The notes beneath the pieces were generated by a model. It ran no database searches. It was given only the letters and a program-made list of their open reading frames with translations, and was not told the origin of the DNA. From NCBI RefSeq assembly GCF_000621565.1, contig NZ_JHXZ01000017.1, positions 1 through 64,000 of the forward strand: a DNA stretch of 64,000 nt. Reading direction: 5' to 3'. Positions within the stretch are counted from its first letter, which is position 1. Each line of letters begins with the position of its first letter. The position numbers and the translations under genes are program-made. Shown piece by piece: positions 1-10,023 of this stretch. The stretch comes from Butyrivibrio sp. LB2008. Lineage in GTDB: Bacteria; Bacillota; Clostridia; Lachnospirales; Lachnospiraceae.

Positions 1-2280
1 GTCTCTCACGCTCTTCTCGCTCTGCCTGCTCGCGCTGCTGTCTTTCGCGCTCCTCACGCTCCGCCTGCTCACGCTGCTGTCTTTCGCGCTCTTCTCGTTC
101 TGCCTGCTCACGCTGCTGTCTTTCGCGCTCCTCACGCTCTGCCTGCTCGCGCTGAAGTCTTTCACGCTCTGCACGTTCACGCATTTCTCTTTCATGCTCT
201 TCACGCTCGCGCAAAATTCTAGCACGTTCTTCCTGCTCACGCTGAAGCTTCTCACGCTTTGCTCGCTCCGCCTTCTCACGAAGCTCTCTTACGCGTGCAT
301 CACGCTCTTCCTGTTCGCGCTGAAGTCTTTCACGTTCTGCCTGTTCTTCCTGCTCAAGCTGAAGTCTTTCGCGCTCCTTGCGTTCTTCCTGCTCACGACG
401 TTCATTTTCCTGCTGTGCCCTGAAAGCATTTTCACGTTCCTGCTGTTCACGAAGTGCATTCTCACGCTCTTCTTTCTCAATGAGCCTTGCACGCTCAGCC
501 TGCTCGCGAAGAATCTTAGCACGCTGCAATCTTATGCGATCCTGCTGTTCCTGCTGGATACGGGCAAGCTCTTCTTGATCTTCTTTGGAACGCATTGCCC
601 TCGCCTGCTCTTCAAGTTCACGCTGACGAATTTCCTGTTCCTGCTGTTCACGCGGCTTTTTCCTGCGTTCTTCTATCTCTTTAAATATTTCATCATGGAC
701 ATCATGAACACTTACCTCAGCCTCAAGCTGAACAGGTTCCTCGAAAAGAAGTCTCTCTCGTTCTGCCTGCTCACGAAGCTGTCTTGCACGCTGCAATCTT
801 ATACGTGCTTCCTGCTCACGCTGTATTCTTGCCTGTTCGTCCTGATTCTCTTCCTCACGCTGATGTCTTATGCTCTCTCCCTGTTCTCTTCTGACTCTCT
901 CAAGAGCTTCCTGTTCACGTTGTAATCTCTCACGTTCCTCTCGTTCCCTAAGAATCTTGCTACGTGTTGCTTCCTCAAGTTGCAATTTATCTTGCTCCTC
1001 CTGATTTTCTTGCTCGCGCAAAAGTCTTGCACGCGCAACTTTTTCACGAAGCATCTTAGCACGCGCTTCCTGTTCGTGAAGTATTCTTTCACGCTCAGCC
1101 TGCTCATGCTGATGTCTTGCCTGTTCGCGCAGGAGTCTTTCCTGTATCTCGCGTTCTGCCTGCTCACGCTGCAGTCTTTCCTGCTCCTCGCGCTCTGCCT
1201 GCTCACGCTGCTGTCTTTCCTGTTCTTCGCGCTCTTCCTGCTCACGGCGGAGTCTCTCCTGTTCCTCGCGCTCTGCCTGCTCACGCTGCAGTCTTTCCTG
1301 TTCTTCGCGTTCTGCCTGCTCACGCTGCAGTCTCTCCTGTTCTTCGCGTTCTTCCTGCTCGCGACGAAGTCTCTCCTGTTCCTCGCGCTCTTCCTGCTCA
1401 CGGCGGAGTCTCTCCTGTTCCTCGCGCTCTTCCTGCTCACGGCGGAGTCTCTCCTGTTCCTCACGCTCTGCCTGCTCACGCTGAAGTCTTTCCTGCTCTT
1501 CGCGTTCTTCCTGCTCGCGGCGGAGTCTCTCCTGTTCCTCACGCTCTGCCTGTTCACGCTGAAGTCTTTCCTGCTCTTCGCGCTTTTCTTGCTCGCGGCG
1601 CTGTCTTACGAGCTCTTCCTGCTCGCGAAGAATTCGCTCACGTTCTTCCTGTTCACGCTGTTTTCTTTCCTGTTCTTCACGCTCAGCCTGCTCGCGCTGC
1701 AGTCTTTCCTGCTCTTCACGCTCAGCCTGCTCACGCTGAAGTCTCTCCTGTTCTTCGCGCTCTTCCTGTTCACGCTGAAGTCTTTCCTGCTCCTCGCGTT
1801 CTTCCTTCTCGCGCTGAAGTCTTTCCTCTTCTTCGCGCTCTTCCTGTTCACGCTGAAGTCTTTCCTGCTCTTCTGCGTCTTCCGAATCGGCACGATCACG
1901 CATAAATCTCTTCTGCTTTGCTCTTTCTCTGAGAATTTTAGCGCGTTCTTCTATATCACGTCGCTCCATCTCACGAGCTTCTTCTTCCTGAAGCTCTTCG
2001 TTGTCGCGACGATTTCTTTCATCATCCTGGTCAAAAATCTTTGTTGCACGTTTTTCAACAGCTTCCTGCTCCGCAAGTTCTCTTTCGCGGACTTCTTCCG
2101 CATCGATCTGTTTTGTGTACTGTCCTTCCTCTTCGCGCTCTCTTTCACGCTCTTCCTGTAAGCGCAAACCTCTTTCACGAGCCTGCTGTTCACGGCGCTC
2201 GCGTCTTTCTTTTGCACGTTCTTCTCTCTCACGGCGTTTTTTCTCACGAAGCTCTTTTTCATAAGCATCATCGCGATTCA
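1..2280. repeat. 39-bp coding minisatellite (13-residue units)
   Basis: The DNA repeats with a period of 39 bp, encoding EREEQERLQREQA or EREERERQQREQA variants on the minus strand. Copies are most regular at about 1130-1870 and 1-190 and more diverged between. The codon bias of the repeat keeps other frames open on both strands, which produces spurious leucine-rich frames on the plus strand. Only the minus frame continuous with the membrane domain makes sense. Confidence 0.85.
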
Positions 2281-3721
2281 ACATTTCTCTTTCGCCAATC
2301 AGTTCTCCCGTCATGAAGCCTTCACGACGATCTGTCGCACGGCGGTTTCTTGCAGCAAGAGGATTTTCTGCCGCATTGCCGAAATCATTCATATCCGTAG
2401 CCCGCTTATATGCATAGCCGTTTTCACGCTCCGCATCTTCATCGAGCTCTTCATCTTCCTCAACAATATCAGTCTCTTTTTTAGGCCCATGTGAAGTAAG
2501 CATGGCAACGCAGCCGATAATAAAGCCGTAGTACATGGTTACCATAAACTGAGATGTCACCCTGGTTTTTCCAAGAGTCGGCTGCATGATAAAAAGATAT
2601 AACATCCCAAAAAGCCAAGGTATTATATTTTCTGCATCTTTACTTCTGAGATATCCGGCAAACACACCTGACATCACAACCAATGTGATTAGATATGGAA
2701 GCTTGAAATCCGGGAAAATAAAGAAAGGCTGATCTAAAAAGTTCGTATCAAATGTATGGAAATAATATGAAAGCCAATTGGAAAAAACTGTAGGCACATG
2801 TCCAAAGCCCGCTTCCTGTAACATCATGATCAAAAAGGTCAGCACTGTTCCGCTTCCAACGACCACAAGGCTCTTTGCTCCGTTTGAAAAACTTCCTTCA
2901 GACATGAAAAGAACAGACAGTAAAAACGGGAAGATTGCCACGAAAGTTCCGGCGTCTACATACCCCATAAATCCTACCGTTACGCCAACAAGGAAAAACA
3001 GAATAATAAATGCCGGCCCTTTGCATTCCACAGTGTATATCTGTTTGAGATAACGCGCCACGACAAAGATCTCAAAAGCAAACATAGCATAGAATACTCT
3101 GTTTGTATTGAGTTCTTTATCTGCAAAGCTCTTAACAAATGCAGGCATGAATGATACATAAGCCGTGTAAACAATTGAAGCCGCAGGTCCTAAAAGTAAC
3201 TTGACCGCCGAGCCTGTAAGCAAGATAAAAATACATGCCAGAAAAGCTTCATAAAAACACACTGTTTCTGCCATATTTCCGGTAAAGATCATTAAAAAGC
3301 TGAGAAATTTGGAATATGTAATAGATAAAAGATCCTGCTCATATGAAACACCACGTGATCCAATAAGCGCATTATCAACTAAAGGATTACCTGAAAAATT
3401 CACTTCACCGACCGAAATGAGTCTGTATCTGTAAATAAATGCCGCAATGACAAGACCGGCAATAAGAACCTTGTAAATAATCTCGAATGATTTTTTTGGT
3501 GCGAACCTGTATAACTTCATATTGTCGCACACTTTTCCGGCAAGAAGTGTAACAGCATTCATCCAGATTATTCCGAGCGAAGAAAACATCAATGTATATC
3601 CGAGTCGGTTCGAGGCAGGAAACAGTCCTAAAGAAAAGCCTGAACGACCAACCATCAACGCATTAACCAGTGTAAATAACAACCATATGCACAATGTCGG
3701 TATTTTTCGTCTCAGTTTCAT
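1..3721 (-). CDS. Giant polytopic membrane protein with Glu/Arg/Gln repeat tail (3' end beyond window)
   Basis: The minus frame is open from the ATG at 3721 to the window edge, about 1,240 codons, so the C-terminus is missing. An AGGGGAG box lies about 9 bases before the start. Residues 1 to about 395 hold some 10 to 12 hydrophobic segments. An Asp-containing external loop (a GVSYEQDLLSITYSK stretch near residue 135) recalls GT-C glycosyltransferase-like membrane proteins, but that is only a resemblance. Residues about 400-475 are acidic and charged. From about 480 onward the protein is almost only E, R, Q, A and L, in 13-residue units such as EREEQERLQREQA, interrupted near residue 1000 by a less repetitive stretch (VHDVHDEIFKEIEERR). 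This suggests a long single alpha helix or coiled coil in the cytoplasm or at the cell surface. It lies 63 bases after yebC in the same direction. Function unknown. Confidence 0.85.
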   Translation of the reverse strand, partial: MKLRRKIPTLCIWLLFTLVNALMVGRSGFSLGLFPASNRLGYTLMFSSLGIIWMNAVTLLAGKVCDNMKLYRFAPKKSFEIIYKVLIAGLVIAAFIYRYRLISVGEVNFSGNPLVDNALIGSRGVSYEQDLLSITYSKFLSFLMIFTGNMAETVCFYEAFLACIFILLTGSAVKLLLGPAASIVYTAYVSFMPAFVKSFADKELNTNRVFYAMFAFEIFVVARYLKQIYTVECKGPAFIILFFLVGVTVGFMGYVDAGTFVAIFPFLLSVLFMSEGSFSNGAKSLVVVGSGTVLTFLIMMLQEAGFGHVPTVFSNWLSYYFHTFDTNFLDQPFFIFPDFKLPYLITLVVMSGVFAGYLRSKDAENIIPWLFGMLYLFIMQPTLGKTRVTSQFMVTMYYGFIIGCVAMLTSHGPKKETDIVEEDEELDEDAERENGYAYKRATDMNDFGNAAENPLAARNRRATDRREGFMTGELIGEREMLNRDDAYEKELREKKRREREERAKERRERREQQARERGLRLQEEREREREEEGQYTKQIDAEEVRERELAEQEAVEKRATKIFDQDDERNRRDNEELQEEEAREMERRDIEERAKILRERAKQKRFMRDRADSEDAEEQERLQREQEEREEEERLQREKEEREEQERLQREQEEREEQERLQREQAEREEQERLQREQAEREEQERKQREQEERERILREQEELVRQRREQEKREEQERLQREQAEREEQERLRREQEEREEQERLQREQAEREEQERLRREQEEREEQERLRREQEEREEQERLRREQEEREEQERLQREQAEREEQERLQREQAEREEQERLRREQEEREEQERQQREQAEREEQERLQREQAEREIQERLLREQARHQHEQAERERILHEQEARAKMLREKVARARLLREQENQEEQDKLQLEEATRSKILREREERERLQREQEALERVRREQGESIRHQREEENQDEQARIQREQEARIRLQRARQLREQAERERLLFEEPVQLEAEVSVHDVHDEIFKEIEERRKKPREQQEQEIRQRELEEQARAMRSKEDQEELARIQQEQQDRIRLQRAKILREQAERARLIEKEERENALREQQERENAFRAQQENERREQEERKERERLQLEQEEQAERERLQREQEERDARVRELREKAERAKREKLQREQEERARILREREEHEREMRERAERERLQREQAEREERERQQREQAEREERERQQREQAEREERERQQREQAEREERER

Positions 3722-3784
3722 TTCTTAGGACTCCCCTCGTATTATTCCCATCATAATCTAGTAAAATGAATAATAATCTAAATA

Positions 3785-4522
3785 TTATTCTTCAGGCTCT
3801 TCCCAGTTATGATATACAGCCTGAACATCATCATCTTCATCGAGAAGATCGAGTATTCTCTGAAGATATTTAACAGTATCGGGATCTGTAACAGATACGT
3901 AATTCTGAGGAATCATAGTAACCTCAGCGGATGCTGTTTCAATTTTTTCTTTGCCTAAAGCTTCAACAACTGCCTGGAAGTTCTCAGGTGTTGTAAGAAT
4001 CTCATAGCTGTCATCTTCTTCATTAAAATCATCTGCGCCTGCATCAAGAACAAGCATCATAAGATCGTCTGAAGACATCTTGCATTCTTCTTTGTCGATA
4101 AGGATCTGTCCCTTATTGTCAAACATATATGATACACAGCCGGGAGTACCTACATTTCCGTTTCCTTTTGTGAAAGCACTCTTTACGTTAGCTGCGGTTC
4201 TATTCTGGTTGTCTGTAAGAGCCTCAACGATGATGGCTGTTCCTCCGGGGCCGTATCCTTCGTAAGTGATGCTCTTGTAATCAACTCCGCCTTCTGCGCC
4301 GGAAGCTTTCTTGATACCTCTCTCGATAGTATCGTTGGGCATGTTGTTTGCCTTAGCTTTTGCAATAACCGTTGCAAGTTTGAAGTTATTATTCGGATCC
4401 GGGCCGCCCTCTTTAACGGCAACTGCTATTTCTCTACCGATAATAGTAAAAATCTTACCCTTTGCCGCATCATTTTTTTCTTTTTTGTGCTTGATGTTAG
4501 CAAATTTTGAATGTCCTGACAT
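3785..4522 (-). CDS. yebC: YebC/TACO1 family protein
   Basis: The 245-residue protein starts MSGHSKFANIKHKKEKND, the family hallmark, and contains the characteristic GYGPGG segment and a C-terminal acidic stretch. Length fits the family (about 240). YebC proteins bind DNA as regulators or act on the ribosome as translation factors for proline-rich stretches; the sequence does not decide which. An AAAGGAA box precedes the ATG. It follows the CorC/HlyC gene by 31 bases and precedes the giant membrane-protein gene, so the three may be co-transcribed. A weak AT-rich hairpin overlaps its stop. Confidence 0.95.
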   Translation of the reverse strand: MSGHSKFANIKHKKEKNDAAKGKIFTIIGREIAVAVKEGGPDPNNNFKLATVIAKAKANNMPNDTIERGIKKASGAEGGVDYKSITYEGYGPGGTAIIVEALTDNQNRTAANVKSAFTKGNGNVGTPGCVSYMFDNKGQILIDKEECKMSSDDLMMLVLDAGADDFNEEDDSYEILTTPENFQAVVEALGKEKIETASAEVTMIPQNYVSVTDPDTVKYLQRILDLLDEDDDVQAVYHNWEEPEE

Positions 4523-4553
4523 ATAAAAATTCCTTTCATTACTGATATATAAA

Positions 4554-5915
4554 CTATTTTGCTAATTCCGATACCTTTTCCTCTGCTTCAGCCTCTTCTT
4601 TGTGAAGCTTCCTCATAAGCACACTCTGTACCATATGATTTCCTACGGAAAGTATCGAGAAACTGTAGCCATCTGCCTCGACGCTAAATTCGTCGTCTTC
4701 CTCCGGTATTCTGTCAAGTTTGGAGATTAAAAATCCGTTCAGAGTCTCAAACTCCAACTCACCGAAAGACATTTCAAATTTCTTTTCCAATACTTCTATT
4801 GGCGTTGTGCCCTCAACGATAAATTCATCCCTGTTCTTGGTAGGCTTGATATAGTTCTCATCTTCATCATACTCATCCATGATATTTCCTACGATTTCCT
4901 CAAGGATGTCTTCCATGGACACAAGTCCCGCCGTCTGACCGTACTCATCGATAACAACTACCATCTGAGTCTTGGAAGACTGCATATTATGAAAGAGAGA
5001 ATCAATATTTCTGGTCTCGGGAACAAATTTGGGCTGACGAAGAAGTCCTTTGATCTTCCTGATCGGAAGATTGTCATCCGTTTCTTTGGAAAGCTTCTTC
5101 ATTGCGTCACGTATATGCATAATACCGATGATATGATCTATATCATCAAGATAGACCGGGAATCTGGAATTATTGGTATCCATCATGAATTCTACAGCCT
5201 GCTTAAGAGTCATATTTGCATCAATTGCGACCATGGCATTTCTGTTGGTCATAATATCCTGAGCTTCTTTATCCGAAAACTCAAAAATATTAGATATCAT
5301 ATCCGCCTCGGTCTCCTGAAGTACTCCCTGTTCCTGTCCTTCGGACACCATGGAGATTATTCCTTCAGTAGTGACATCGGATAAATTCTCATCTCCCCTC
5401 ACTCCGAAAAGATAAAGAACCGCTCCGGAAATTCCTCTTATTATCACAACAAGCGGAGCTACCAAAAACCTTATGAAAACTACAGGATAATAACATACCA
5501 CCGCCCACCTGTCAGGCTTCCTGACTGCAAGCCGCTCCGGTATTATCACACCAAAGCTCATCGTAAGAAGAAGTATTACCACACCGGTCAAAATATAAAT
5601 GATGCCCTTCATAAGGAAACTGTCGTCTATAGCAAAAGACCTTATGACACATCGCCCGATTCCTCTTGTAACAAGTCCACCAAGGACCATATTTACAGCC
5701 ATTGCAAAAACATTTATGGCTCCTAAATGTTTCTCGGGATCTTTCAGGATATCAAGAAGTCCCGATGCAACTTTATCTTTGTTCTCCTGGCTTCTCTTCT
5801 CGACATCCTCTTCCTTGACGCGGGTTATCGCCGCCCCAAACCCGAAAACAAAGATATCTGCTAAAAGAGCCGCCGCAAGTAAAAGAAAACTGACTGAAGG
5901 CAAGCCTTCGTCCAT
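4554..5915 (-). CDS. CorC/HlyC-type membrane protein with CBS pair
   Basis: 453 residues. The N-terminus (about 1-190) carries four hydrophobic segments and matches the CNNM/DUF21 membrane domain. Two CBS domains follow (about 205-330, with DIMTNRNAMVAID and VSMEDILEEIVGNIMDEYDE motifs), then a CorC_HlyC C-terminal domain (about 345-430). Members are linked to magnesium or cobalt efflux and tolerance; the older name hemolysin is misleading. AGGAGGG lies 8 bases before the ATG. The next gene upstream encodes a membrane J-domain protein 101 bases away. Confidence 0.92.
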   Translation of the reverse strand: MDEGLPSVSFLLLAAALLADIFVFGFGAAITRVKEEDVEKRSQENKDKVASGLLDILKDPEKHLGAINVFAMAVNMVLGGLVTRGIGRCVIRSFAIDDSFLMKGIIYILTGVVILLLTMSFGVIIPERLAVRKPDRWAVVCYYPVVFIRFLVAPLVVIIRGISGAVLYLFGVRGDENLSDVTTEGIISMVSEGQEQGVLQETEADMISNIFEFSDKEAQDIMTNRNAMVAIDANMTLKQAVEFMMDTNNSRFPVYLDDIDHIIGIMHIRDAMKKLSKETDDNLPIRKIKGLLRQPKFVPETRNIDSLFHNMQSSKTQMVVVIDEYGQTAGLVSMEDILEEIVGNIMDEYDEDENYIKPTKNRDEFIVEGTTPIEVLEKKFEMSFGELEFETLNGFLISKLDRIPEEDDEFSVEADGYSFSILSVGNHMVQSVLMRKLHKEEAEAEEKVSELAK

Positions 5916-6016
5916 AATCAGCCCTCCTAATGCGTGATTGATTAAAATAAACCTAAAACCTCAAATTAAAATATACCACATTTTAGCATAATGTACTATA
6001 TACAATTCCGACAATA

Positions 6017-7114
6017 TTAGCTAAATTGCTTCTTTACCTTATCGTACTGTACATTTATCTCCTGTAGCGCACCGTTATCGCCATCCATGTTGTCGGGATG
6101 ATAGAGTTTTACAAGGCTTTTGTACTTTCGTTCTGCGCTTTCCCTGCTTTTACAGCCTGCAAAGAAATCAAACCCCTGAGCACCCGCAGTGGCTACGGCA
6201 GGTTCTCTGTCATAGTCATTTGCATCCTCTAAAGGCTCTTCTTCATAATACTCATCTTCATACACGGTATCATCATAATCATCTTCATATCCGCGCTGCT
6301 CATAGCCCCGGTCGTCATAATTCCTATCATCGTAATACTCATCTTCGTATTCTTCGAATTCCTCTTCATATCGGTCTCTTTGCGGGTGTCTTCTATGGCG
6401 TATTATGCAATCATCCGAATAATAATCTTCCGCTTCGTCGTAAAAAGCTCTGCCCTCACGCTCATTTCGCAGATTTTCTCTTTCCGCCTCGAGTGAATTC
6501 ATTTCTTTTTTCATTCGTGCATAATCTTTGACAACTTTTCTTTTTCCTGCGTCAGGGAACATTTTGTAATATCTGTTCTGTGCAACGCTCATAAAGCCTC
6601 TTCCGAGGATCGCATATCCGATATAAAAAGCCATATCGGCCGCAACCGCAAAAAAGAGTATCTTACCGTAAGACGCAAGAACCGTTATAACCAGAATAAC
6701 TCCGACAACGGGAACCAAAAGAACAAAACTCAAAATAAGCAAAAAGACAAAGGCCGGTGCCCCCTCATATTTACCGATTTCTCCCTTCCACCAATTCACC
6801 AGTTCTTTGTAAAAAAATCCGACTTCCGAATTACCGGTCTTAAGAAAATCCTGTGCTGTCTGCTCAAGCTTCTCATTTGTGATAGCTTCTGTAGAAATCT
6901 TATCGGGACCGGCACTTCCCGAGATAAGAAGAAATGTATTGAGGCAATAAAGCCCGCAGAACACAACGGCAGTCACCGGCAAAAAGCAATAAAGATATTT
7001 CAACAGGCTAAAAAACAGCTTAAGAAACCATGTCAGCATGGATAAAAAAGCCTTAAGCGCAGATATGCTTAATCCCAATATCGCATTAACCGCCGTAGTT
7101 AAAATAGAAATCAT
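6017..7114 (-). CDS. Membrane protein with C-terminal J-domain
   Basis: 365 residues from the ATG at 7114. A longer frame would begin at a TTG at 7132, but the AAGGGAG ribosome binding site lies inside that extension, so 7114 is the likely start. The N-terminal half has about four to five membrane segments (near 1-60, 120-165 and 170-195). A charged region rich in D, E, Y and R follows (about 230-310). The last 55 residues form a J-domain-like end with the HPD motif (KLYHPDNMDGD), so it may recruit DnaK to the membrane. A membrane-anchored J protein with the J-domain at the C-terminus differs from classical DnaJ. Partners are unknown. Confidence 0.8.
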   Translation of the reverse strand: MISILTTAVNAILGLSISALKAFLSMLTWFLKLFFSLLKYLYCFLPVTAVVFCGLYCLNTFLLISGSAGPDKISTEAITNEKLEQTAQDFLKTGNSEVGFFYKELVNWWKGEIGKYEGAPAFVFLLILSFVLLVPVVGVILVITVLASYGKILFFAVAADMAFYIGYAILGRGFMSVAQNRYYKMFPDAGKRKVVKDYARMKKEMNSLEAERENLRNEREGRAFYDEAEDYYSDDCIIRHRRHPQRDRYEEEFEEYEDEYYDDRNYDDRGYEQRGYEDDYDDTVYEDEYYEEEPLEDANDYDREPAVATAGAQGFDFFAGCKSRESAERKYKSLVKLYHPDNMDGDNGALQEINVQYDKVKKQFS

Positions 7115-7272
7115 ATATTTACTCCCTTGCAAAACTTCTATAAAAATTTTATACGAAATGCGTACCCATGTCGAGTATTACCGCTTTAATGCACAGAACA
7201 TTTCCTATCAAATAAAAGAGCCATCGCACAATCATTTGCACGACAGCCCGTAAACTCGCATTTTGATTAAAA

Positions 7273-8445
7273 TTATAAATATACTCTGGGTACTCTGTGA
7301 TTTATATCGCAGGTGAGTTCGTAGTTAAAGCGTCCGCTCAATTCTCCGAGCGCTTCAGCCGTTATCTCTTCTCCTGAAACAGGATCTTTTCCGAGAAGAA
7401 CCACCTCATCTCCCTCTTTCGCATCCGGAATATCGGTGACATCGACCATAAACTGGTCCATGCATACTCTTCCAAGGATATTTGCGCGGTGTCCACCGAT
7501 AAGCACATATCCTTTATTCGAAAGGCTCCTCGGATAGCCGTCTCCGTATCCGACAGGAATAGTCGCGATGCGGGTGGCATCTTTTGTAACAAAAGTTCCA
7601 CCGTAGCTTACAGGCGTTCCCTCAGGGACATCTTTTATCATAACTATATGACTTGTAAGTTCCATTGCAGGCTTAAGATCGATTATATCCTTGGGAACCT
7701 CGTCAGAAGGCCACATTCCGTAAATAGTAACTCCCGCTCTCACCATATCCATCGATGACTCAGGAACAGCTATTATACTCGCAGAATTTGCGCAGTGATG
7801 AATCGGTATTCTCTTTCCGCATGCGTCCTCCGCACTCTTTACAAACTCAGCAAAGATGCGTTCTCTTTCTTTTACATTTGACAGATCTTTTTCATCTGCT
7901 CTCGCAAAATGAGTAAATATTCCTTCAACTTCAAGTCCGCTTACTTCAAAAGCTTTTGCCACGAACTCTTCTCCGCTCTTGTCATGATGAATTCCAATCC
8001 TGGACATTCCTGTATCAACAGCTATATGAATAGGAGCAGACTTCTTAATAGTTCCGCTCTTTAAAAGTTTCTCGGCGCATTCGCCAAGTTCTTTTAACAT
8101 ATCTTCTCTGAAAACTGCAGGTCTTATGCCTGAAGACAGCATTTTTTCATAAGCATAAGGGAAAGTATAGCCCAGTACCAGAATAGGCTTTTCTATGCCG
8201 TTATCCCTAAGCTCAAACGCTTCCTCCGCAGTTGCGGTCGCATAGCCCCAAATATAATCTTTATCTTCCAAAAAGCGTGCAATTCTCAAAGCTCCGTGAC
8301 CGTACGCATCCGTTTTGATGACCGCCATGATCTTGACGCCTTCCGGTATATTGTTTTTCATCGCTTTAAGATTATATTCTATTGCACTTAAGTCCACTTT
8401 GGCGCAGACTCTTGAATTCTTATCGTACATTTCTGATCCATCCAT
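7273..8445 (-). CDS. alr: Alanine racemase
   Basis: 390 residues. The PLP lysine sits in AVIKTDAYGHG (K44), and the C-terminal catalytic tyrosine region IYGMWPS is present. The enzyme interconverts L- and D-alanine for peptidoglycan. The start is 4 bases after the stop of the NAD(P)HX repair gene, a neighbour of alr in many Firmicutes. The ribosome binding site is weak, suggesting translational coupling. Confidence 0.96.
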   Translation of the reverse strand: MDGSEMYDKNSRVCAKVDLSAIEYNLKAMKNNIPEGVKIMAVIKTDAYGHGALRIARFLEDKDYIWGYATATAEEAFELRDNGIEKPILVLGYTFPYAYEKMLSSGIRPAVFREDMLKELGECAEKLLKSGTIKKSAPIHIAVDTGMSRIGIHHDKSGEEFVAKAFEVSGLEVEGIFTHFARADEKDLSNVKERERIFAEFVKSAEDACGKRIPIHHCANSASIIAVPESSMDMVRAGVTIYGMWPSDEVPKDIIDLKPAMELTSHIVMIKDVPEGTPVSYGGTFVTKDATRIATIPVGYGDGYPRSLSNKGYVLIGGHRANILGRVCMDQFMVDVTDIPDAKEGDEVVLLGKDPVSGEEITAEALGELSGRFNYELTCDINHRVPRVYL

Positions 8446-8449
8446 TACT

Positions 8450-10006
8450 CTAATTCAAAATATTCTCAAGTTCCTCCACGATATCGGAAGCAACCATTGA
8501 AAGCCTTCCATGATGCATTGCTGCCATATCGCCCGCGGCACCGTGCAGATATGCCCCCAGGCAGGCACATTCAAAAGCACTGATTCCCGTACCAATGAAA
8601 GCTCCGAGAACTCCCGTCAATACGTCTCCGCTTCCTGCCGTAGCCATACCATCATTTCCGCTCATATTAATATATATCTTTTTTTCGTTGCTGTCACTAA
8701 CGATAGTCCGAGCATCTTTGCAGATGACCGTGCAATGAAGCTCATTCGCAAGTTCCTTGGGATATACAAGAATATTTCGCTTGCATTCTTTGATATCCTT
8801 ATCGATAAGCCTTGCAAATTCCGCAAGATGAGGCGTTAAAATCAGCTTCTTTCCGTTTCTGCAGTAATCTCCCGCAAGATTCCTAAGTTCTTTGTCTGAC
8901 GCGATAAGATTAAGTCCATCGGCATCAACAACCAGGTTTTTGTCATATCTTGAAAGAACTGTTTTTAAAAGCTCCGCGCCTTTTCCGTACGTTCCGATTC
9001 CCGGCCCTATAACCGCCGCTGTTGACCAGTTCATAGCCTGTTCCAGTTTCTCCGCAACAGGTTCATAGTCTTCGTACGTATCGATCAAAGCTTCCGGAAT
9101 AACCGTTTTTATGACCTCTGCATTTTCTGAAGCAGTGAAAACTTTGACCATTCCGGCACCTGATTTAAGGCATGCGCCCGCGCTCAGCGCACATGCTCCG
9201 CTCACTTCCTTTGATCCTGCTATTATAAGGATTTTCCCGTTCGTCCCTTTGTTCGAATTCTTTTTTCTCTCGGGCAAAAGAGCTGTCGGCTTCTCATCGT
9301 AATAAAAATACCTGGGATTATTTCCGCAAAAGCTCTCCTTAGTTATTCCGGCATCACAGACAACAAGTTCTCCCACATGCTCACATCCCGGATATAAGAT
9401 ATGTCCAAGCTTCACGCAGTTAAAAGTAACCGTCTCGTCAGCTTTGACGCAAAGCGAACAGATTCTCCCGTCATCGGCACTGATTCCCGAAGGAATATCA
9501 ATCGCCACAACAAAAATATCGTCTCTTCTCTCTTTTTTGCAGGCATTGATATATTCTATCGCTTCGGCATAGTTCCCCGTAACATTTCTGGAAATTCCTA
9601 TGCCAAACATTGCATCTACTATGATATCCCATTCAGCAGGGCTTTTGTTGTCTCTTATATTGGAAAAAGTGTCAGTATTGATTCCGTAGTTACCGGCAAT
9701 CTTAAGTTGCTGCAAACAAAGCTCGCTGCACTTTGTCATATCTCCTACTATCACAAGCTTAACTCTAAAGCCTCTCTGCTTAAGAAGTCTTGCCGTGCAA
9801 ATTCCGTCTCCGCCGTTATTTCCCACTCCGGCAAATACAAGCACAGTATATTTTCTGTCAGCATTTTTTGATGTAATATACTTCTCAATCTCATCCGCAA
9901 CGCAAAGCGAAGCTCTCTCCATCAAAATTTCAGGCTTAACTCCGAATCTCTCCGAAGTATTCCTGTCATATCGCTTCATTTCATCACTCGTCACCGCATA
10001 CTTCAT
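8450..10006 (-). CDS. nnr: Bifunctional NAD(P)HX epimerase/dehydratase
   Basis: 518 residues with two fused domains. The N-terminal YjeF_N epimerase domain (about 1-215) has FAGVGNNGGDG. The C-terminal carbohydrate-kinase-like ADP-dependent dehydratase domain (about 230-515) has GSGDVLTG near its end. It repairs hydrated NADH and NADPH. It begins after a terminator hairpin at 10024-10049 and leads into alr, so nnr-alr is probably an operon with its own promoter. Confidence 0.95.
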   Translation of the reverse strand: MKYAVTSDEMKRYDRNTSERFGVKPEILMERASLCVADEIEKYITSKNADRKYTVLVFAGVGNNGGDGICTARLLKQRGFRVKLVIVGDMTKCSELCLQQLKIAGNYGINTDTFSNIRDNKSPAEWDIIVDAMFGIGISRNVTGNYAEAIEYINACKKERRDDIFVVAIDIPSGISADDGRICSLCVKADETVTFNCVKLGHILYPGCEHVGELVVCDAGITKESFCGNNPRYFYYDEKPTALLPERKKNSNKGTNGKILIIAGSKEVSGACALSAGACLKSGAGMVKVFTASENAEVIKTVIPEALIDTYEDYEPVAEKLEQAMNWSTAAVIGPGIGTYGKGAELLKTVLSRYDKNLVVDADGLNLIASDKELRNLAGDYCRNGKKLILTPHLAEFARLIDKDIKECKRNILVYPKELANELHCTVICKDARTIVSDSNEKKIYINMSGNDGMATAGSGDVLTGVLGAFIGTGISAFECACLGAYLHGAAGDMAAMHHGRLSMVASDIVEELENILN

Positions 10007-10023
10007 AACCTGTCACCCCTTTG

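Noticed and set aside
1-1900. Possible CRISPR array because of the regular 39-bp spacing
   Set aside because: Units are contiguous without unique spacers, and the period is a multiple of three that encodes a continuous protein.
194-2161. Long plus-strand frames rich in Leu, Phe, Ser and Thr (for example 980-2161) looking like membrane proteins
   Set aside because: They are antisense shadows of the 39-bp Glu/Arg/Gln repeat. They have no ribosome binding site and no family pattern, and the minus frame continues through the region without a stop.
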